Assembly: GCA_937915475.1 (NCBI GenBank)
Contig: CALGIR010000367.1
Span: 1 to 14,298 of the forward strand
Length of the DNA: 14,298 nt
Direction: 5' to 3'
Origin: an uncultured Bacteroidales bacterium
GTDB lineage: Bacteria > Bacteroidota > Bacteroidia > Bacteroidales > Tenuifilaceae
Below are positions 13,586-14,298 of this stretch, one piece after another. The translations under genes were made by a program, and so were the position numbers. A model generated the notes under the pieces. The model was not told where the DNA came from, searched no databases, and was given only the letters and a program-made list of their open reading frames with translations. Each line of letters opens with the position of its first letter. Within the stretch, counting starts at the first letter, position 1.

Positions 13586-14290
13586 ATGCTAAATAGAATT
13601 ATAAAATATTTTTTAGAGAACAGGTTGATTACCATCCTTATACTAATTGGATTTATATCATGGGGAGTAGTAACTGCACCTTTTGGGTGGCAAATTGGTT
13701 CATTACCCTCAGATCCTGTTCCTGTGGATGCTATACCTGATATTGGTGAAAATCAACAAATTGTATTCACAGAATGGAATGGACGATCACCACAAGATAT
13801 TGATGATCAGATCTCGTATCCCCTGACCACATATATGCTTGGTATACCAGGAGTTAAATCAGTAAGAAGCACATCGATTTTTGGATTTTCTAGCATATAC
13901 ATAATCTTCGAAGAGGATATTGAGTTCTACTGGTCGCGGTCGAGAATTCTCGAAAAATTAAACTCACTCCCACCAAGCCTACTACCAGATGGCGTTCACC
14001 CCACCTTGGGTCCCGATGCAACAGCGCTTGGGCAAGTTTACTGGTACACCAGCGAAGGCCGCGATAAAAACGGTAGCCCCACCGGAGGCTGGGATTTGCA
14101 TGAAATTCGCACAGTACAGGATTTTTACGTGAAATATGGACTGAACGCCACCGAAGGCGTTTCGGAAGTAGCGTCAATTGGTGGCTTTATACAAGAGTAT
14201 CAGATTGACGTAAATCCCGATGCGTTGAAGGCATACAATATTCCTCTTAGCAAAGTAATGCAGGCTGTTCAGAAATCCAACCGAAGTTAA
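13586..14290 (+). CDS. cusA: CusA/CzcA heavy-metal RND efflux pump, N-terminal part only
   Basis: Resistance-nodulation-division inner-membrane pump for mono- or divalent heavy metals; full family members exceed 1000 residues. Only 234 codons are read before TAA at 14288-14290. The visible part has an N-terminal transmembrane segment (about residues 12-30), a periplasmic porter start with DPVPVDAIPDIGENQQIV, Y-P-L-T-T-Y-M-L-G-I-P-G-V, G-P-D-A-T-A-L-G-Q-V-Y-W-Y-T and DLHEIRTVQDFYVKYGL, all hallmarks of the family. I chose ATG 13586 because MLNRIIKYFLENRL is the normal N-terminus; an upstream TTG at 13541 falls inside the hairpin loop. The frame breaks after QKSNR, where relatives continue with an acidic residue and Val. 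The +1 frame reads E-V-N-Y-S to the edge, so a one-base shift is likely (see findings). Confidence 0.85.
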   Translation: MLNRIIKYFLENRLITILILIGFISWGVVTAPFGWQIGSLPSDPVPVDAIPDIGENQQIVFTEWNGRSPQDIDDQISYPLTTYMLGIPGVKSVRSTSIFGFSSIYIIFEEDIEFYWSRSRILEKLNSLPPSLLPDGVHPTLGPDATALGQVYWYTSEGRDKNGSPTGGWDLHEIRTVQDFYVKYGLNATEGVSEVASIGGFIQEYQIDVNPDALKAYNIPLSKVMQAVQKSNRS

Positions 14291-14298
14291 TTATTCTG

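Noticed and set aside
1..14298. CRISPR array, insertion sequence, tRNA or rRNA gene
   Set aside because: No regularly spaced repeats, transposase frames or recognisable RNA-gene sequences were seen on either strand. A tRNA search program was not available to confirm this.

Overview
The window looks like chromosome from an anaerobic, fermentative member of the Bacteroidota (Bacteroidales or Marinilabiliales type). The evidence is an AT-rich sequence, several promoter elements of the phylum's -7 type (TAnnTTTG), few clear Shine-Dalgarno sequences, a glycine-rich RRM protein, HYC_CC_PP-like and HMA small proteins of Bacteroidota style, and a multi-subunit electron-bifurcating [FeFe]-hydrogenase. 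The genus is not resolved.

Layout. Positions 1-1000 hold the first 25 codons of a lipoprotein gene (minus strand, running off the left edge), a strong minus-strand terminator with a promoter-like box about 200 nt upstream of it (possible small RNA or leader), and otherwise no convincing gene. Two single-gene units on the minus strand follow, each with its own terminator: an RRM RNA-binding protein (974-1309) and pruA, L-glutamate-gamma-semialdehyde dehydrogenase (1573-3201).

The core is a ten-gene minus-strand cluster from 11962 down to 3367. It has a well-formed promoter before the first gene (12019-12046) and a perfect-stem terminator after the last (3310-3346). The promoter-proximal half encodes DRTGG-like protein 1, an RsbW-like ATPase, a divergent [FeFe]-hydrogenase-like iron-sulfur protein, DRTGG-like protein 2, a PHP phosphoesterase and a stand-alone histidine-kinase-type ATPase. 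The distal half, after a 128-nt gap, encodes the enzyme: an HndB-like ferredoxin, HydB (NuoF-like, NAD/FMN), HydA (catalytic, H-cluster) and HydC (NuoE-like). The enzyme is expected to couple NADH and reduced ferredoxin oxidation to H2 evolution, or the reverse. The upstream half looks like a redox- or H2-sensing signalling module: its hydrogenase-like protein keeps the four H-cluster cysteines but lacks the proton-relay cysteine. A near-consensus Rex operator lies in the 128-nt gap, and a weaker Rex-like dyad overlaps the -33 element of the main promoter, which suggests NADH/NAD+ control of both halves.

From 12274 rightwards the plus strand carries a small metal-handling locus: a FeoB-associated-type Cys-rich membrane peptide (58 aa), an HYC_CC_PP-like Cys-rich protein, a periplasmic HMA-domain metal-binding protein, and the N-terminal 234 codons of a CusA/CzcA heavy-metal RND pump. 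The pump's frame stops at 14290, far short of full length. This is probably a frameshift or sequencing error, or a true truncation, just before the window edge.
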